Shown here in pieces: positions 21,117 to 21,602 of a stretch of 21,602 nucleotides of DNA. Origin of the DNA: Methanoculleus sp. UBA77 (GTDB lineage Archaea > Halobacteriota > Methanomicrobia > Methanomicrobiales > Methanoculleaceae); contig DALN01000141.1 in NCBI GenBank assembly GCA_002499455.1, positions 1,687 through 23,288 on the forward strand, written 5' to 3'. The first letter of the stretch is position 1, and the number at the start of each line of letters is the position of its first letter. A program made the position numbers and the translations under genes. The notes beneath the pieces are model-generated. The model saw only the letters and a list, made by a program, of their open reading frames with translations. It was not told the DNA's origin and searched no databases.

Positions 21117-21602
21117 TCAGAACCAGGCGTCCAGCGTCTTCTGCGTCGCCTTCACCGAGACTTTGGCGAGCGCGCTCCTGACGCGCTCTTCGGAGAAGTC
21201 GTAGCGTCCGCAGAGCATCTCGACGACGCCCTCGACGTCCGGTGTCTTCCACGCAAGGGTGTAGTCGTCGGTGACCGGCGGGGCAAGGAAGAACTCCCGG
21301 ACCGGCGCGGGATCGAACCCGGGCTGCTTCTCGGCGAGGGCTGACTCGAACTCGCCGTTCCGGACGATCTTCAAGGCCGTCTTGCCGCCGACGCCCCGGA
21401 GACCCGGGTTGAAGTCCGTCCCCACCAGGATCCCGATCTCGACGAGCTGCTCCCGTGTCACGCCGAGGCAGTTGAGGAGGGAGGAGAGGACGATCCGCTC
21501 GGGGTTCACCGTGATCGTCCGCCCCCGTGACTTCCGCTTCCCGCTGACCGTGAGGTTCCGCACCAGGACCGGGGAGCCGAAGAGGAGCGAGTCGTAGTCC
21601 TG
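21117..21602 (-). CDS. fen: Flap endonuclease 1, C-terminal part (cut by window edge)
   Basis: This is the C-terminal 161 codons of FEN-1, the Rad2-family nuclease that removes 5' flaps during Okazaki-fragment processing and repair. The segment starts QDYDSLLFGSPVLVRNL, the internal nuclease part. It continues with the helix-hairpin-helix region IGILVGTDFNPGLRGVGGKT, where VGTDFN carries a metal-binding aspartate. It ends with a PCNA-interacting PIP box, QKTLDAWF. The gene continues past the right edge; the N-domain is not visible. A hairpin and T run follow its stop codon. Confidence 0.96.
   Translation of the reverse strand, partial: QDYDSLLFGSPVLVRNLTVSGKRKSRGRTITVNPERIVLSSLLNCLGVTREQLVEIGILVGTDFNPGLRGVGGKTALKIVRNGEFESALAEKQPGFDPAPVREFFLAPPVTDDYTLAWKTPDVEGVVEMLCGRYDFSEERVRSALAKVSVKATQKTLDAWF

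Noticed and set aside
1..21602. CRISPR arrays, tRNA or rRNA genes, insertion sequences
   Set aside because: No regularly spaced repeats, no tRNA-like TTC-A/CCA arrangement and no transposase-like frame were found on either strand.

Overview
The window looks like a GC-rich archaeal chromosome from a hydrogenotrophic methanogen of the order Methanomicrobiales, most likely a Methanoculleus-like organism (inference). The signs are a Rad2/FEN-1 flap endonuclease with a PIP box, an FprA-type F420H2 oxidase, a methanogen-type phosphoribulokinase, the DUF2193/DUF2180 gene pair, a bacterial-type MutS as found in mesophilic methanogens, and archaeal TATA boxes about 25 bases before the likely transcript starts. 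Strand use is mixed, operons are short, and there are no rRNA or tRNA genes, CRISPR arrays or intact insertion sequences.

Layout. 1-430: start of mutS (minus, cut by the left edge). 574-3428: leuC-leuD-leuB operon (plus). 3457-3613: non-coding stretch of CGCGAAG-type inverted repeats. 3708-4856: a nitrogenase component-1 homologue of NifK/NifE type (plus). 4948-6781: tautomerase-like protein, a 68-residue helical protein whose mRNA probably begins with a hairpin, a GNAT acetyltransferase, and a membrane PH-domain protein. 6810-7280: UspA (minus). 7328-7635: gap with a possible relic reading frame. 7636-8296: PIN toxin with AF2212-like antitoxin (minus). 8442-10293: a NifH-like reductase gene overlapping a second, NifD-like component-1 gene (minus). 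An AT-rich divergent promoter region separates it from a secreted protein with a degenerate metallopeptidase motif (10523-11134). 11172-15795: trkH, phosphoribulokinase, fprA and endonuclease V (all minus). 16174-17977: rubredoxin overlapping a pyruvate-oxidase-like ThDP enzyme (plus). 17994-18216: promoter without an evident gene, followed by four hairpins, a candidate ncRNA. 18224-20745: aquaporin, DUF2180 and DUF2193 (minus). 21117-21602: C-terminal part of FEN-1 (minus, cut by the right edge).

How the genes fit together. The most interesting content is a possible nitrogenase-like reductase: one Fe-protein homologue with both cluster cysteines, and two different component-1 homologues that each keep three P-cluster-type cysteines, lying on opposite strands about 3.6 kb apart. 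Neither component-1 protein looks like CfbD (coenzyme F430 synthesis) or like full-length NifD/NifK, so the substrate is unknown. A second theme is redox and oxygen handling: FprA, rubredoxin and the pyruvate-oxidase-like enzyme lie close together. Phosphoribulokinase points to the RuBisCO-linked reductive hexulose-phosphate pathway described in Methanospirillum, though no RuBisCO gene is in the window.
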